A stretch of DNA of 64,000 bases from Brachynemurus nebulosus (taxonomy: Eukaryota; Arthropoda; Insecta; Neuroptera; Myrmeleontidae), in contig JAPWDM010000004.1 of the NCBI GenBank assembly GCA_035578155.1, positions 56,049,648-56,113,647 on the forward strand, in the 5' to 3' direction. This document shows, piece after piece, positions 1 to 11,645 of this stretch. The position numbers were made by a program, and so were the translations under genes. The stretch's first letter is position 1; the number at the start of each line of letters is the position of its first letter. The notes beneath the pieces are model-generated. The model saw nothing but the letters and a program-made list of their open reading frames with translations. It made no database searches and had not been told where the DNA came from.

Positions 1-34
1 CGTAAATAAGTTACAAACATAATACTCTCAAACT

Positions 35-622
35 ATGAATTGTTGTGAATTTTGTGGTAAGATATTTAAGCGAAAGTTTAATCTCTCTCGTCATTTAAAG
101 ACTCAACATGATTCGTCAAAGAATGATAAAGATAATAAGAATAATGGAATAAATTAATTTGAAAATATCACTAATCAACCGATAAATAATGACACCTATG
201 CAAGGAACGTGGAGAACAGAAGATTTTCAGTACAAAGTGAATCTTCAAAATCAAGTGATGCGGGAGATGAGAGTGAAAACAGCTACTGTTTTGAAAGAAG
301 CAGAAATAGCACTGAAGAAGAAAAAGATATATCACCAGTATTTCAAAATAAACATGAAGGTAACGTAGATCGATCTAAACTAAGTTTGAATCCTTTTGAC
401 AAAAGAATGATGGTTGCAGCAATAGAAGCAATCAAAACCAAATTTAATTCTTTAAGAAACTCGCATATGATGAAATCTGTAAACGACAAAGGTAATCAGT
501 TTGGTGAAGGAAAAGATTTAGCTGTGTTTGATGACAATTACAAAGAAACAAGCTTTACTCCAAAAATAGTTGGACTTTTACAAACTGCTCTGGATATAGT
601 AATGATTAAAGAGCTTCAGTGA
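35..622 (+). pseudogene. C2H2 zinc-finger reading frame with an in-frame stop
   Basis: An ATG at 35 opens a frame whose first 30 residues form a C2H2 zinc finger (C-x2-C-x12-H-x4-H), followed by a Lys/Asn/Asp-rich stretch. A TAA at 155-157 stops it. The same frame then runs open to 622 as an acidic, serine-rich polypeptide ending in a short hydrophobic segment. Continuity of frame on both sides of one stop suggests a single gene broken by a nonsense mutation. One finger alone does not identify the family; it could be a host transcription-factor copy or a transposon-encoded DNA-binding protein. No introns were recognised. Upstream sequence lies outside the window, so the true start is unknown. 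Confidence 0.5.
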
Positions 623-776
623 TGTTAAATATTGTGATATTAACTATCAAAATAGTGATGTTAAATATTAATTTCATTACTTATAATTATTACGATTGGA
701 TTTTAAAATTTTCACAAATTAGAAAAATGTTCGCTAATTTCAAATATAAAGATATTATACATATGTGATAAATTGG

Positions 777-780
<4 letters not shown>

Positions 781-845
<65 letters not shown>
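781..845. repeat. (TA)n microsatellite
   Basis: Uninterrupted TA dinucleotides for about 65 bp. Such tracts recur across the window, often at the edge of mobile elements. Confidence 0.95.
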
Positions 846-846
<1 letters not shown>

Positions 847-2337
847 TAGTGACATCTATTGACAATAATGTAATTAGGTCTGATTGCGTTACTTAGTTTA
901 CGAGAAGAGAGGTCGTTATGTGTACCGCCGGTCGCCAAATCAAGGTGCATTTGTACAGAAGTGAAAAATTTGCAAATGCTGCAAAAATGTAGCAACGCAC
1001 AAGTACCGCGATTAAATAAGTTTGGAGATGTACACGGGGAGTTGAGATCGAGAGTTGAAGTAGTGAAGTTGAGAACGAAGTTTGATGTTAAATTTGGGAG
1101 AGTGTAGTAGAAAGGGGTTGGGTGTTAGATTTTAAGAAGTAAAGAGTGTACAAGAAGGTTTTTTTTGGGGGTAATTGATGGTAGTGTAGTGTAGTGTAGA
1201 AGAAATTGTGGAAACCGAGGGGTAGCTAAAAACAGAAAGAAGACGAATCAGAGGAAAACTCTACTTAGCGTCTGAGCGGTGAGCGTACATTTATAATTAA
1301 GTTGTTTCTCATTTTTCCTTGAGTTATGTTTTCATAAGTTACATTTAGATAAGCGTATTTTTTTTAATTAACTTTATGACTAAGTTTTGAATAATTACAT
1401 AAGGGATGAATTTAGTTCATCCCTTAAAAGGTGGAATGGGGGTAGTTTCGAAAATCACCGTAGAAGTACTGTGGGATAAAATATATGGCGTATTATGATG
1501 AATTTGAGTGGTTTCGAGGTTCGCATCAGGTTATAATATGAAGGGGTTGCTTCACAGTAATTAGAGGAATATGGCGTTTGAGATAGGAAAATATACGCAG
1601 AGAAGTTAACTTTTGGGGCACGCGGTAGTAACAATTTTTATCAAGGAGACGACTATGTTGGTTGATTTCGTTGATGTTGTTCTGTAAATGCTTCGAGATT
1701 TCTATAATTTTACTTTAATTATCCTTAGCAGTGGTACGGAAGATGCAGGTAGGTTCGATATCTTCCAGAAAAGGCGTTTGGAGCATAAAACAGTCGAAAA
1801 GGGGCGCAAAATAGTTAAATTTTGAAGTTGTTAATTTTTACCATAATATTAGCGTAGTTAAAATATAAAAATTTTGGAGTTTTTTGCGTTTTGTTAATAT
1901 GAAATAATAAGTTGATCAAAATTAATTTTTAATATCCGTCAGAAAAATATTGTTAAAATTTATAAAACTGTACCAAGCCGTACCAAGTTGGTTATGCGTA
2001 TCCGGTGTGCATTTCAACGTTCAGTTAGATGAAATAATTTGTGCATTTTTACTGTCCCGTTCATAAAGTAATGAACACCTTCGGTCTTTTGTGTCAAAAC
2101 GAAAATGTGTATTAGTTGTATGCAAATAAAAAAAAAACCAAAATATTTAGTTTATCAATAACTAGCATTCGAATTTCAAGTGTTATTAACCGGGCAAAAT
2201 AATAATTCGTCACCATTAATTATTTAAAAAAAAATTATAAGTTGAAAGTAAGCATACAGGGTACTTTATTTTGTAGACCGAGCGTAGTGCCATTGCATTC
2301 AAGTCGTGTGAGTATTACATTCGCTGGTGAAGATACA
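846..2337. other. Gene-less stretch, partly G-rich
   Basis: No credible reading frame on either strand. The first ~900 bp is less AT-rich and G-biased on the plus strand and could be a decayed LTR or leader, but I found no second copy to prove it. A 10-bp perfect inverted repeat with a 5-nt loop lies at 1401-1425. Confidence 0.5.
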
Positions 2338-3300
2338 TATAGTACGCTGCAATTAGAGACCCAAACCTCAACATCCAAAGTAACAGTTTCACTCCAACTC
2401 CAAATGGTTCTATACAGTCCACATATTGTTTGGTAAAAAGTTACACCATTTTGAGCGTCGGGTTTAGGTGGAAGGTGGGTAGAAGTAGGCAAATTAACGG
2501 TTTTCGTCAGTTTTTTTTTAATATTTCGAAAACTATGCAGCTTAGCGCAAAAAGAGCCTATACAAAAATAATCTTCATTAAATTATGAACAAAGATAGTC
2601 CTATACATCATCTTGCTGAAGTGAAGAGTTCCAGAGTTATGAAGGGTGTAAAAGTAGCAATTTTTATATTTTTTGGAAAAAACATGACACATTATCACTA
2701 AGGAAACTAATTTTTTTATACAGGATTATGTTTTGTAAAAGGAAATTGTGATTAGTCCTCTTCAAACATAGCACCCTCCTCTTCTAAATCTTCGTCTATG
2801 ATGTTCGTATCCCTGTTATCACATCCTAGGCCTGAGCAATTACCGCATATGCTTGAGCAGTTTAGACCATTCTTTCTGCATTCGTAGTTAGGGACGCATT
2901 CGTCTTTGCAACCGCACACTATGAGAGAAACAGTGCAGCAGTGGTCAAAAATACTAAAAATTGCTACTTTGCTACTTTTACACCCTCCGTAACTCTGAAA
3001 CTGTTCACTTTAGCAAGATTGTGCACAGGATCATTTTTGTTCGCAATTTAATGTAGATTATTTTTGTATATGACACTTTTTACGCTAAACCCCATAATTT
3101 CCGAAACATTTAAAAAAAACTGACGAAATCCGTTAATTTGCCTACTTCTACCTCCCTCCCCCAAAACCCGATGCTCAAAATGGTGTAACTTTTTGCCAAA
3201 CAATATGTGGACTGTACAGAACAATTTGGAGTTGGAATGAAACTGTTACTTTGGATGTTGAGGTTAGGTCGTTTTTTTGAATAACTGCACCGTACTAATA
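2338..3300. mobile_element. Hairpin (foldback) element with ~350-bp arms
   Basis: Sequence at about 2338-2690 returns as its reverse complement at about 2940-3300; for example the block around the words CATCCAAAGTAACAG (2370s) and CTGTTACTTTGGATG (3243-3257) pairs. Arms differ by scattered substitutions and a few indels. Weaker matches (a shared CATTGCATT) continue outward to about 2295 and 3320, so the ends are uncertain. No target duplication was found. The unpaired loop (2690-2940) contains a cysteine-rich reading frame listed separately. Confidence 0.75.
2752..3009 (-). pseudogene. Fragment of a CXC (tesmin/TSO1-like) cysteine-rich protein C-terminus
   Basis: On the minus strand a frame open from 3009 ends at TAA 2752-2754. 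Its last ~60 residues carry regularly spaced cysteines in the pattern CGC-x3-C-x5-C-x6-C-x3-C-x2-C-x4-C, then an Asn-Arg-Asp and a strongly acidic tail ending EEEGAMFEED. This spacing is that of CXC/tesmin-type zinc-binding domains, which occur in DNA-binding proteins and at the C-terminus of several arthropod transposon-related proteins. There is no start codon or partner exon nearby and it sits in the loop of a hairpin, so I read it as a captured or residual C-terminal fragment. Codons at 2752-2937 look protein-coding; further upstream is repeat arm. Confidence 0.6.
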
Positions 3301-3608
3301 ATTGATGTAGGTAATGCAATGTATATGTGTTAGGTGAATAACATTGTATACGTATTCCTGTATAATTTGATTTATCATTTTATATTAAAACAATCAACGA
3401 TAATTTTAATAAAATATTCAGCGATCGATTAAGAAAAGGGAAAAATATTTGTAGGCAACCGTAAATAAAGAAGATTAAAAAACCTTTGAATTTTGTTTTA
3501 TGTTTCATTTACTATTACAATCTTTTAAATTTAATATACCTAGAAGGCAAACGTATTTATTTTTCTTTTTTTATAGCTAAAGTATTTGATTAGAAGAAAT
3601 AAATAAAT
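3301..3608. other. AT-rich spacer between two hairpin elements
   Basis: No reading frame, repeat partner or signal seen. It may be part of the 5' non-coding region of the downstream retroelement, separated from it by the 3609-5855 insertion. Confidence 0.4.
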
Positions 3609-5855
3609 AAAGGACCCTTCGGGGTAAAGAGGGGTAAAAGTGCCTAAATGGGAAATTAAAAAACTAATAGTAGCATTAAGTGTGCTGTTGTGATAGTAAG
3701 TCTTATATACCAATATTAGGGCTTTAAACGTAATCGTCTTCAGGTAAAACTACTTTAATTGAAATTCAAATATTTCCAAGTTTTTCCTCAATGCGTGCTC
3801 AGATCTATTTCAAAATCGACATGCATATAGATCAGAGGCAGAGCTAATTTTTGGTGTATATTGAAGGTCATTCCAAGGTCACGTGCAGAAAAAGGATGCA
3901 AAAAACTGTACTTGATGTGCTGTAAAAATATGAAGACGGTACGGAACAAAAATGAGACCATGATTTTATAACAGAACGTGGTAAAATTAGTATATAAGCC
4001 GATTTTCGTAAAATTCGAGATAGTCCAAGACAATCGTTTAAAACAATATTTTTTTTGGATTGCCCGAGTTGGCATTTTCTTAAATTCTTTTTATTATGTT
4101 TGCGAGCGTATTAAGACGTTAGCTTAGTATTCTATTTTTCGTGAAGCGAACCCATACCCGTTATCTTTAGTATTCCACCAGATTTAAAGGCGTCATTGTT
4201 TAACTTGACTGACCATAAAAAAGTACGCCTTAGGTGTTATATTCAGTATTTATGCAATTAATCATCTAAAAACCATTAAATAGTAAAAGTCAACACGAAT
4301 TAAATGAATGTTATAAAATAAAAAATAAGAAAAATTGACAAATGAACAGATTAAAGTGTAGCTCAAGTCTTGAATAAAATCTGAAGGACGAAAGGTTAAA
4401 AAATTCAACAATTAAATTGTATTACAGATATTATTTTATTTCTATTGAACGCAGTAATAAATAACAGATTATGTCAAACATATTTTTTAACAAAATATAA
4501 AAAAATAATTAGTTATCCAGGAGGAAGAACGGGGGTCTGATTTCCTACCAATCCCATTACGGGGAATACTAATCGCCGTCGCTTTCTTCGTGAACATTTG
4601 GCGATACATGTAAATTAATGTACAGCTTACTAAGAAATACTGCAGGCCCAGAGCCGGCGAGAGAAGTGACAGGCCCCCGGGCACAACAAAAAATTTTCAA
4701 ACATTGTTCTCCAACAATACAAATAATGACACCTATGTGAGAGCAACAACAAACTCTTCTCTTTCCAGTAATAAATTGGTAGCGAAAACATGGATTGTAG
4801 ATGAATTTACAGGTATCGCCAATTGTTTACGAAGAAAGCGACGACGATTAGTATTCCCCGTTTGGTTCGGTTGGTACGAAACCTAACCAGTTCTTTCTCC
4901 TGGACAGCTAATTATTTTTTTATTTTTCCTTAAGAAATATGTTTGACATAATCTGTTATTTATTACTGCACTTAATAGGAATAATAATATCTGTAATACA
5001 ATATAATTGTTTATTTTTTTAACTTTTCGCCCCTCAGGTTTTATTCAAGACTTTAATGGTTAATAAGCCCCTCAAGTTTTATTCAAGCTACACTTTAATG
5101 TGTTGTCAATTTTTTTTTATTCTATAATATTAATTAAATTTGTGTTGATTTTTATTATTTAATGGTTTTTAGACGATTAGTTGCATAAATACTGAATATC
5201 ACACGTAAGCCGTACTTTTTTATGGTCAGTCAGGTTAAGCAATTACGCCTTTGAAACTGGTGGAATACTAAAGACAACGGGTATGGGTTCGCTTCAGGAA
5301 AATAGGATATTGAGCTGACGTCTCAATACGCTTGTTTTTCATGAGTGCCTTTGTTTTTTGTTTTATTTATTTGAAACAAAACAAATGTTTCATTTCAAAC
5401 ATTATTTTATAAATTCATTGTTTTAAATGAGTGTCTGGGACTATCTCGAATTTTACGAAAATCGGATTATATACTAATTTTACAACGTTCTGTTAGAAAA
5501 TCATGGTCTCATTCTTGTTCCATGCCGTCTTCATAATTTTACAGCACATCAAGTACAGTTTTTTGTATCCTTTTTCTGCACGTGACCTTGAAATGACCTT
5601 CAATATACACCAAAAATTAGCTCTGCCTCTGATCTATATGCATGTCGATTTTGAAATAGATCCGAGCACGCATTGAGGAAAAACTTGCAAATATTTGAAT
5701 TTCAATTAAAGTAGTTTTACCTGAAGACGATTACGTTTCAAGTCCTAATATTGGTATATAAGACTTACTATCACAACAGCGCACTTAATGCTACTATTAG
5801 TTTTTTAATTTCCCATTTAGGCACTTTTGCCCCTGTTTACCCCGAAGGGTCCTTT
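3609..5855. mobile_element. Large hairpin element, ~1-kb arms
   Basis: The left end begins AAAGGACCCTTCGGGGTAAA and the right end reads back as the same sequence on the other strand (5836-5855). Pairing continues inward through the whole arm: for instance GATCTATTTCAAAATCGACA (3801-3820) against its complement near 5645-5665, and the GGGGAATACTAATCGCCGTC block near 4560 against 4845-4860. The unpaired centre is about 4620-4780. Arms look roughly 90% identical with a ~70-bp length difference near 5340-5430. No transposase is visible; short open frames inside are mirror images in the two arms and look non-coding. No convincing target duplication. It lies just upstream of gag and may have inserted into the leader or LTR of that retroelement. 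Confidence 0.8.
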
Positions 5856-6040
5856 TAACAGGGATTTGTAAAGTTAACAATTAATATTAATAAAATTTTG
5901 AGTTGTGTTTTATTTACACCCTATTTTTGGTTATGGTGAATACCTATCCCTATATCGTCATTAATTTTAATAAGAATTTTCTGATAATTTTATGTTTTGA
6001 TTTATTTTGTTGAAAATTTGTTTTGTAATATTTTATCGCG

Positions 6041-7181
6041 ATGAATAATGACGATTCACCAATAATACCGTCTCTACCCGCTATAATACCTACAGTACCC
6101 GTTGCGAGTACTGGCGAACCAAAACCAATAATTCAGCATGTCGAAATTGGAAGGTTGGGTAGTTTCGCGAATGCAACAGCTAGTTTTTCGGAGGAAGAAA
6201 ATGTTATTGTATATTTTGAACGCTTAGAACTACGGGCCGCATTAGAAAATTTAACCGCCGATCAATTTTTAAAAGTTGTAAGATATAAATTAACGGGAGA
6301 CGCCTACGAATTTTATAAAGGGGAAGAATCGTTTAAATCACCGACGACAAGTTATCAGGAATTAAAAGCACAATTAATAAAAAATTTTGCGCCAGCTCGC
6401 CCTTCAGGTTTTGAAGTACTTAGTAATATTAGGCAAAAACCAAAAGAAAGTGTAAGGCAATTTTTAACTCGGTTAAAATTAGCAGAAAGTCAGGCATTAG
6501 AACAACGATCCGGGGCATCCGAAAGTTGAAGCATAATTGAACGCGAAATTATTGAAGATTTATTATTAACGCGCTTTAAGGCGGGACTACGACCTGAATT
6601 ATTGAGAAATGTGGGATTAGCAATGATGTTAGATAGAGCCGGTACTTACTTTAAATAGGGCGGTCGAAATTTCAATTAAGGAAGAAATAAATCAGCAAAC
6701 GTTACAAAAATCTATTCGACTAATTAATGAGGTAGAAATAACTGTGACAGACGGATCTGACGGACGCGAAAAACAAGCGAAGACAGTTACATTTTCGCCT
6801 ACACAGTGGAGTAGGGGAAGCCGGTCTCCACAAGCGCATCGTGAAGGGCTTCGTTGTTGTCGATGTAACGATCAACGACATTTTGCCCGACAGTGTCCAA
6901 ATCCAGTTAGGTGTCGTCGATGTGACGGTAATGGTCATTATGCACGAGAATATAATAGGGAAGTTAGGGCACCGTCACTGGGAATTAACAGACAAAATGG
7001 AGGCAGACGCGATTATAGAAATTTTGATAATCGGACGAACGGACGAAATTCACGAGAGAGTCATAGGGGCAGACAGCGATCAAATTGGGGAGTCAACAAT
7101 AATCGTAGTCCAGTAGATACGGGTCCTTTAAACGCGAACACCCCGTCGGTAGCACCCCATGCCGATTGGGATACGACATAA
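6041..7181 (+). pseudogene. gag: gypsy/errantivirus-like gag, degraded
   Basis: The first 162 residues (6041-6529) form a capsid-like retrotransposon Gag region with the FxG-Y/FYKGEE and R-x-KPKESVRQFLTRL-type motifs expected of gypsy Gag. A TGA stop sits at 6527-6529; the same frame continues to a TAG near 6657, and a shift to another frame near 6650 restores Gag to 7181. That last part carries a zinc knuckle (C-x2-C-x4-H-x4-C) and a second one whose final Cys is replaced by Tyr, followed by an Arg/Asn-rich nucleic-acid-binding tail. Gag would package element RNA. It overlaps the protease frame by 16 nt in a different frame, consistent with frameshift expression in the ancestor. One stop, one frameshift and a lost zinc ligand make this copy defective. 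Confidence 0.85.
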
Positions 7182-8299
7182 TTTCACATAAAAAAGAAGT
7201 TTCAGTACCTGGCACTGCCTTTGTATATGATACCAATGAGGAATCTTCGGTAATTAGGGTAAAAGTGGGTGAAAAATTTGTGACGTTGTTGGTCGATACT
7301 GGTTCAGCAGTGACTCTGTTAAAAAGGAGTGTAGTGACAGAACATTTCATAGAGACAAATCATATTATTTCGTTAAAAGGGGTGTCAGGGCAAACTTTTT
7401 CGAGCGTAGGGGTTGTGTTTGTAAATTTTAATTTCGGTAATAAACATTTTGGAGTTATTGCAAATGTGTGTGACGAGCAACTGAGCATAGTTACTGACGG
7501 TTTGTTAAGACGTGATTTTTTCATTCAACACGAAGGGTTAATTGATTATCAGAGGAGAGAAATACGTTTGTCGAATGTCACGATAAAGGTGTGTGGATTT
7601 AATCGAACTTGTGATTCAGTAGTGTATGATGAACAGTGTGTAACAAAATTAGTGCAACGGACACCAGTGCATAGTAATAGTAAAACTCAAACCACATTAA
7701 CGAGTGGACAGTTAAAACATAGTGATAAAGTTTCTGATGTTAGTAGAAACAATAAGGTAGTAGTTAAGCAAAATTTTAAAGGACACGGGTATGTTAGTAG
7801 AGGCGGAGTAAACACAAATAATAGGGGGATTATGGGTAAAGACGATCGCAAATTTTTGAAGGAGGAAACTGTTAACAAAAATAAGAGTACAACAAATTTT
7901 AATAAAACAACTAGTGTGAAAGATGAAGTACCAGATGATCCAAGCGGTGGTGGTAAATTTTTCGAAGAATGTAACCGTACCGGATACAAGAGCTCAGATG
8001 AAAATAAGGAAGTCAAGGTGGAAAATCGTACAGTGAACGTAGGAAAAACAAGAAATGGAAGAAACAGAAGAGCAAATAAGAAGAATAAGAAAAATAAAGT
8101 ACAGGTTGATTCAAGCGATGGTGGTAAATGTTTTGAAAAATGTGAACGTATCCAATGTATGAAGTCGAATGAAAACAAGGAAGCTCAGGTGAAAAGTAGT
8201 GCAATAGATGCTGTAAAAGAGGAAATGGGAGAAACAGAAGAACAAACAGGAAAAATGAGAAAAATAAAAAACAAGGAATCTCCGTGGAAGTTGATGTAG
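7166..8299 (+). pseudogene. pol: pol, protease segment
   Basis: An aspartic protease core (LLVDTGSAVTLL) lies near residues 42-53, with the second hydrophobic-Gly strand replaced (LRRDF where LGRDF is usual). After it comes a long Lys/Asn-rich region of low complexity containing two imperfect copies of a ~90-residue unit (each with a DSSDGGKxFE-like core near 7940 and 8110). It ends at TAG 8297-8299, while pol continues in another frame from 8401. The protease would process Gag-Pol in the virus-like particle. The repeated insert between protease and RT is unusual for gypsy elements. Confidence 0.75.
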
Positions 8300-8400
8300 A
8301 TAAATTTGGTGTACATGAAGGAAATCAGAAGATGAAGGGAAGCAACGGTGAGATGTCGTCAGTAGTGGAACCTGCGGTATAGACTGTAAAAGCGGATATT

Positions 8401-9168
8401 GTGGTCGAGCACGAACGCTGCGTTTCTAGGGCCTTCGTCAAATCTGACTCTTCGATAGATGATGGGATGCCAACTATTTTTACAATAACAACTCAACCTT
8501 TAGTTCACCGTGAACCTAGTATTGAGGACCTACCGAACGGAAATCAAGCAGGAAAACGAGTCGAATTGATAAGCACTCCAGTGGCGTCTCCACGGCCATG
8601 AATTGATAATGCTGCAAATTCGGATGATGGCCGTCGCCTGGTTTTGCTTTGGCAGAGCTTAGAAATTCCAGCTCGTACAGAATGCATCTGTGAAGCAATG
8701 CAACGTTGTTACCCACCCGGTACTGACGTAGTAGTGGAACCTCATGTAATTATGGAAAATGGTATAATAATGGCAAGAGTGTTAACAACAGTTCTAGAAG
8801 ATATAAGCATTTGGGTGAAGTTGGTGAATATTACAAATAAACCAGTGGGGCTGAAAACGAAGATAGTTATTGGAAAAATTAATGAATTTTCACAAGAAGA
8901 AATAGAAGTAGTTGCGCAACTAAACGGAGTTAATGGAAGTAAAATAGAGTTACATAAAGAAGTAAATGAAGTTCATAGAAGTAATGCAGTAAACCGAATT
9001 AAAAAAGTAAGCCGAGGAGTTCGAGGAAAACAAAGTAGGGAATTAAATCGAAGTAATGCAGAATGTCGGAGAGCTAAAGAAGAAGAAATAGTAGTACAAC
9101 GTGGAAATCTAGCGGTACGTGAAGAAAATCAAGAAGAATTACAATTAAATGTGGATATGCCTGATTGA
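8401..9168 (+). pseudogene. pol, linker between protease and RT
   Basis: Two stretches in one frame (8401-8601 and 8644-9168) separated by a stop. The second contains the sequence EIPARTECICEAM and a beta-rich segment ending VGLKTKIVIGKINEF, which matches the linker seen in many gypsy polyproteins just before RT. A TGA at 9166-9168 separates it from the RT frame, with no change of frame. No catalytic motif expected here. Confidence 0.65.
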
Positions 9169-9204
9169 GGAAACGAACAGATCAACTGGGAGGAAAGTAT
9201 TGAA

Positions 9205-10437
9205 ATGGATCACTTAGATGAGAATTCACGGAGAAGGTTGGTACAACTATTTGAAGAATATGAGGATATACTTTTAACAAATCGAAGGAAATTTGGCGTA
9301 GCAAGAGGGATACAGCATCGCATTATAACTGAGAAGGTTCCACCTATCGTACGACCACCGTATAGAGTACCACATACACTACGAGCACAATTGAGCAAAC
9401 AATTAAGCGAAATATTGGAAGACGGAATAATCGTGCCATTGCAGAGTCCATGGTCAGCACCCGTTGTATTAGTACCGAAAAAATCTGAAAATGAGGAAAA
9501 TAAAACACGAGTATGTGTGGATTTTCGAACCCTAAATAAGATTACCAAAAGGGATTTCTATCCACTACCGGATTTGCAAGGAACGTTTGATTTATTGGGA
9601 GAAACGGCATTATTCACTACCTTAGATCTAGCACAAGGGTATTGGCAAGTGGAAGTGGCACCTGAAGATAAAGAGAAGACCGGGTTTAGTGTACCTGATG
9701 GGCATTATCATTTCAATAGAATGACTTTTGGCCTTGTAAACGCCCCAAGCACGTTTCAACGACTGATGAATGGGGTCTTAGCAGGACTTACAGGATGCAA
9801 ATTCTTGGTGTACTTAGATGACGTAATAATCTTCAGCCCAGATGATGTAGATGAACATAAAAATAGGATTCGAGGGGTGTCCAAGTGTATAAGAAAAGTC
9901 AATTTAAGACTGAATCCACCAAAATGCCGATTTTTACGACGCCAAACCAAGTACTTGGGACAAATTATCGACGCGGGAGAAGTTCGACCTGATCCGGACA
10001 AACTGAAGGCAGTACGTGAGTACCGAACACCTACAAAAGTAAAAGATATCCGTGCACTTTTGGGCTTGGCCGGATTCTATCGCCGATTTGTACCGAAATT
10101 TGCCGAGATTGCAAGACCAATGACGAGGCTAACTAAAAAGGATGTAGCGTTTGTTTGGGACGAAAAAGCACAAAAGTCATTCGAAAAACTAAAATCAATT
10201 TTGTGTTCGGAACCGGTGTTACAGATGCCTAGCTTCGAGAAAGAATATATTCTAACCACCGATGCGTCAGGATTTGCGATTGCAGCTATTTTAGGACAGG
10301 AAGTAAATGGATTTGAACGTGCCATCGCATATGCAAGTAAACAACCGTGCAGAGCAGAACTATTCTACCACGGAACGCGAGTGTTTGAGCGTAGTTTGGG
10401 GCATAAAACACTTTTGTTGCTACCTATATGGTCGTAA
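9205..10437 (+). pseudogene. pol: pol, reverse transcriptase and start of RNase H
   Basis: Gypsy-type reverse transcriptase: motifs include VCVDFRTLNKIT (about residue 103), FTTLDLAQGYWQV, LVNAPSTFQRLMN, and the catalytic YLDDVIIFS near residue 205. The thumb and connection follow, then the first RNase H aspartate in TTDASGFAIAAIL near residue 352. The frame is lost near 10340 by a frameshift; RNase H continues in another frame. RT core residues are intact, so this part decayed recently compared with gag. The enzyme copies element RNA into DNA in the cytoplasm. Confidence 0.9.
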
Positions 10438-10858
10438 ATTTAAGTTTCTAACGGATAACCGTCCGCCACGTTGGCTGCTATCAATTCGAGATTCTAATTC
10501 ACGACTAGCACGATGGGCTCTAGCGTTAGCAGAATACGACTTTGAAATAAGTCACCGCCCGGGAAGACAACATGGGAACGCCGATGCGCTGTCACGTGTA
10601 CAAGTGAACGTAGTACAAACAGCTACATCGGAGTACGAACCGTTTTACGAACCCGAAGTTATAGCGAAAAAGCAAGAACAGGATGAGGAAATAAAGAAAA
10701 TAAAGGATCGAATCGATAGTGGTGATGGTGGAGTATTTTACCAGAATTCAGAAGAGTTGATATATAAGATGAGAATCGGAGAAGAAAACGATCAGTTAGT
10801 GGAACCGCGAGCAATGCGACAGAAGGTATCTAGAGATTTTCACGCCAGCCAATTTTAG
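10307..10858 (+). pseudogene. pol: pol, RNase H remainder and integrase zinc-binding start
   Basis: Continues RNase H after the frameshift: the Glu of TTERECLSVVWG and the Asp of FLTDNRPP are present, followed by the HRPGRQHGNADALSR signature that closes gypsy RNase H. Downstream a charged linker leads into the histidines of the integrase HHCC zinc finger (RDFHASQF). TAG at 10856-10858 interrupts, with the frame unchanged after it. Confidence 0.85.
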
Positions 10859-11188
10859 GGACACCAAGGGGCACAGAGGACATTGGAGTTTATAAAGAGA
10901 CGATTCTTTTGGCCATTTATAGCGAAAGATATTAAAGAATGGTGTGGTCAGTGTGAAGATTGTGCACGAAGGAAAACCCATCCGACACGTCCAGCACCCT
11001 TACAGAAAGCACACCAAACTGAACGTCCGTTTATGAGAGTTGCTATGGACATTGTGGGACCTCTTACGATAACGATGAACGGGAATAAGTACATCCGTAC
11101 GGTGCAGGATTACTTCTGGAAATACCTAGAAGCGATCCCAATACCGCATCAAACAGCTGAAATTGTGGATGATAGAAAAGAGTCGTAA
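10859..11188 (+). pseudogene. pol: pol, integrase N-terminal half, truncated
   Basis: Same frame as the preceding segment. It completes the HHCC finger (GHQGAQRT, then CGQCEDCARRKT) and enters the catalytic core with the first Asp in AMDIVGPL. The core then breaks off just after HQTAEIV near 11165 and the sequence resumes in another frame far downstream in the family alignment. The missing part is the segment that normally holds the second Asp (TDQG) and the Glu (NGQVER-like) of the D,D35E triad, so integrase activity is lost. Confidence 0.85.
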
Positions 11189-11645
11189 AGAAATCAAAAA
11201 TATGCTGTCATACTACATCAACGACTATCAGACTGATTGGGACGAGTGGCTACCATTCGTTTTGATGGCGTATAGAAGTCAAGTACATTCGTCTACAGGA
11301 GAAACTCCCTTTTTCATTCTACATGGAAGGGACATGGAACTGCCGTATGATGACATTATCAAACCGCAGAGAGTGCATTACGATTACGATGTAAACTACG
11401 CAGCAGAGATGACGGCACGTTTAAACGCAGTTTTCAGCAAAGTGAAGGAGCGACTACAAACAACTGTGGAGAACCGAGTGACAAGATTGAATCAAAGGGC
11501 CAAAGAAGTAAAATATCAGTTAGGGGATCGCGTATATTTATTCGACCCAAGTAGTAAGCTAAATCAATCTAAAAAGTTATCAAAACCATGGATAGGGCCG
11601 TATCGTATTGTTGAACAGAAGGGACGTCTAAAATTCGGAAAATAA
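11163..11645 (+). pseudogene. pol: pol, integrase C-terminal half
   Basis: Resumes after the internal deletion with the helix DWDEWLPFVLMAYRSQ and the highly conserved HSSTGETPF, then a GPY/F module (WIGPYRI) at the end. The frame ends at 11645; a frameshift near 11625 joins it to the VNRLKPC motif in the next segment. The deletion and frame changes mean no functional integrase. Confidence 0.85.

Noticed and set aside
846..1700. 5' LTR of the gypsy element
   Set aside because: Composition and position are suggestive, but no second copy was found after env (15744 onward), so an LTR cannot be supported.
3788..4075. 95-codon minus-strand frame as a gene
   Set aside because: Lies in a hairpin arm, mirrored with changes in the other arm; composition is that of AT-rich repeat, no domain.
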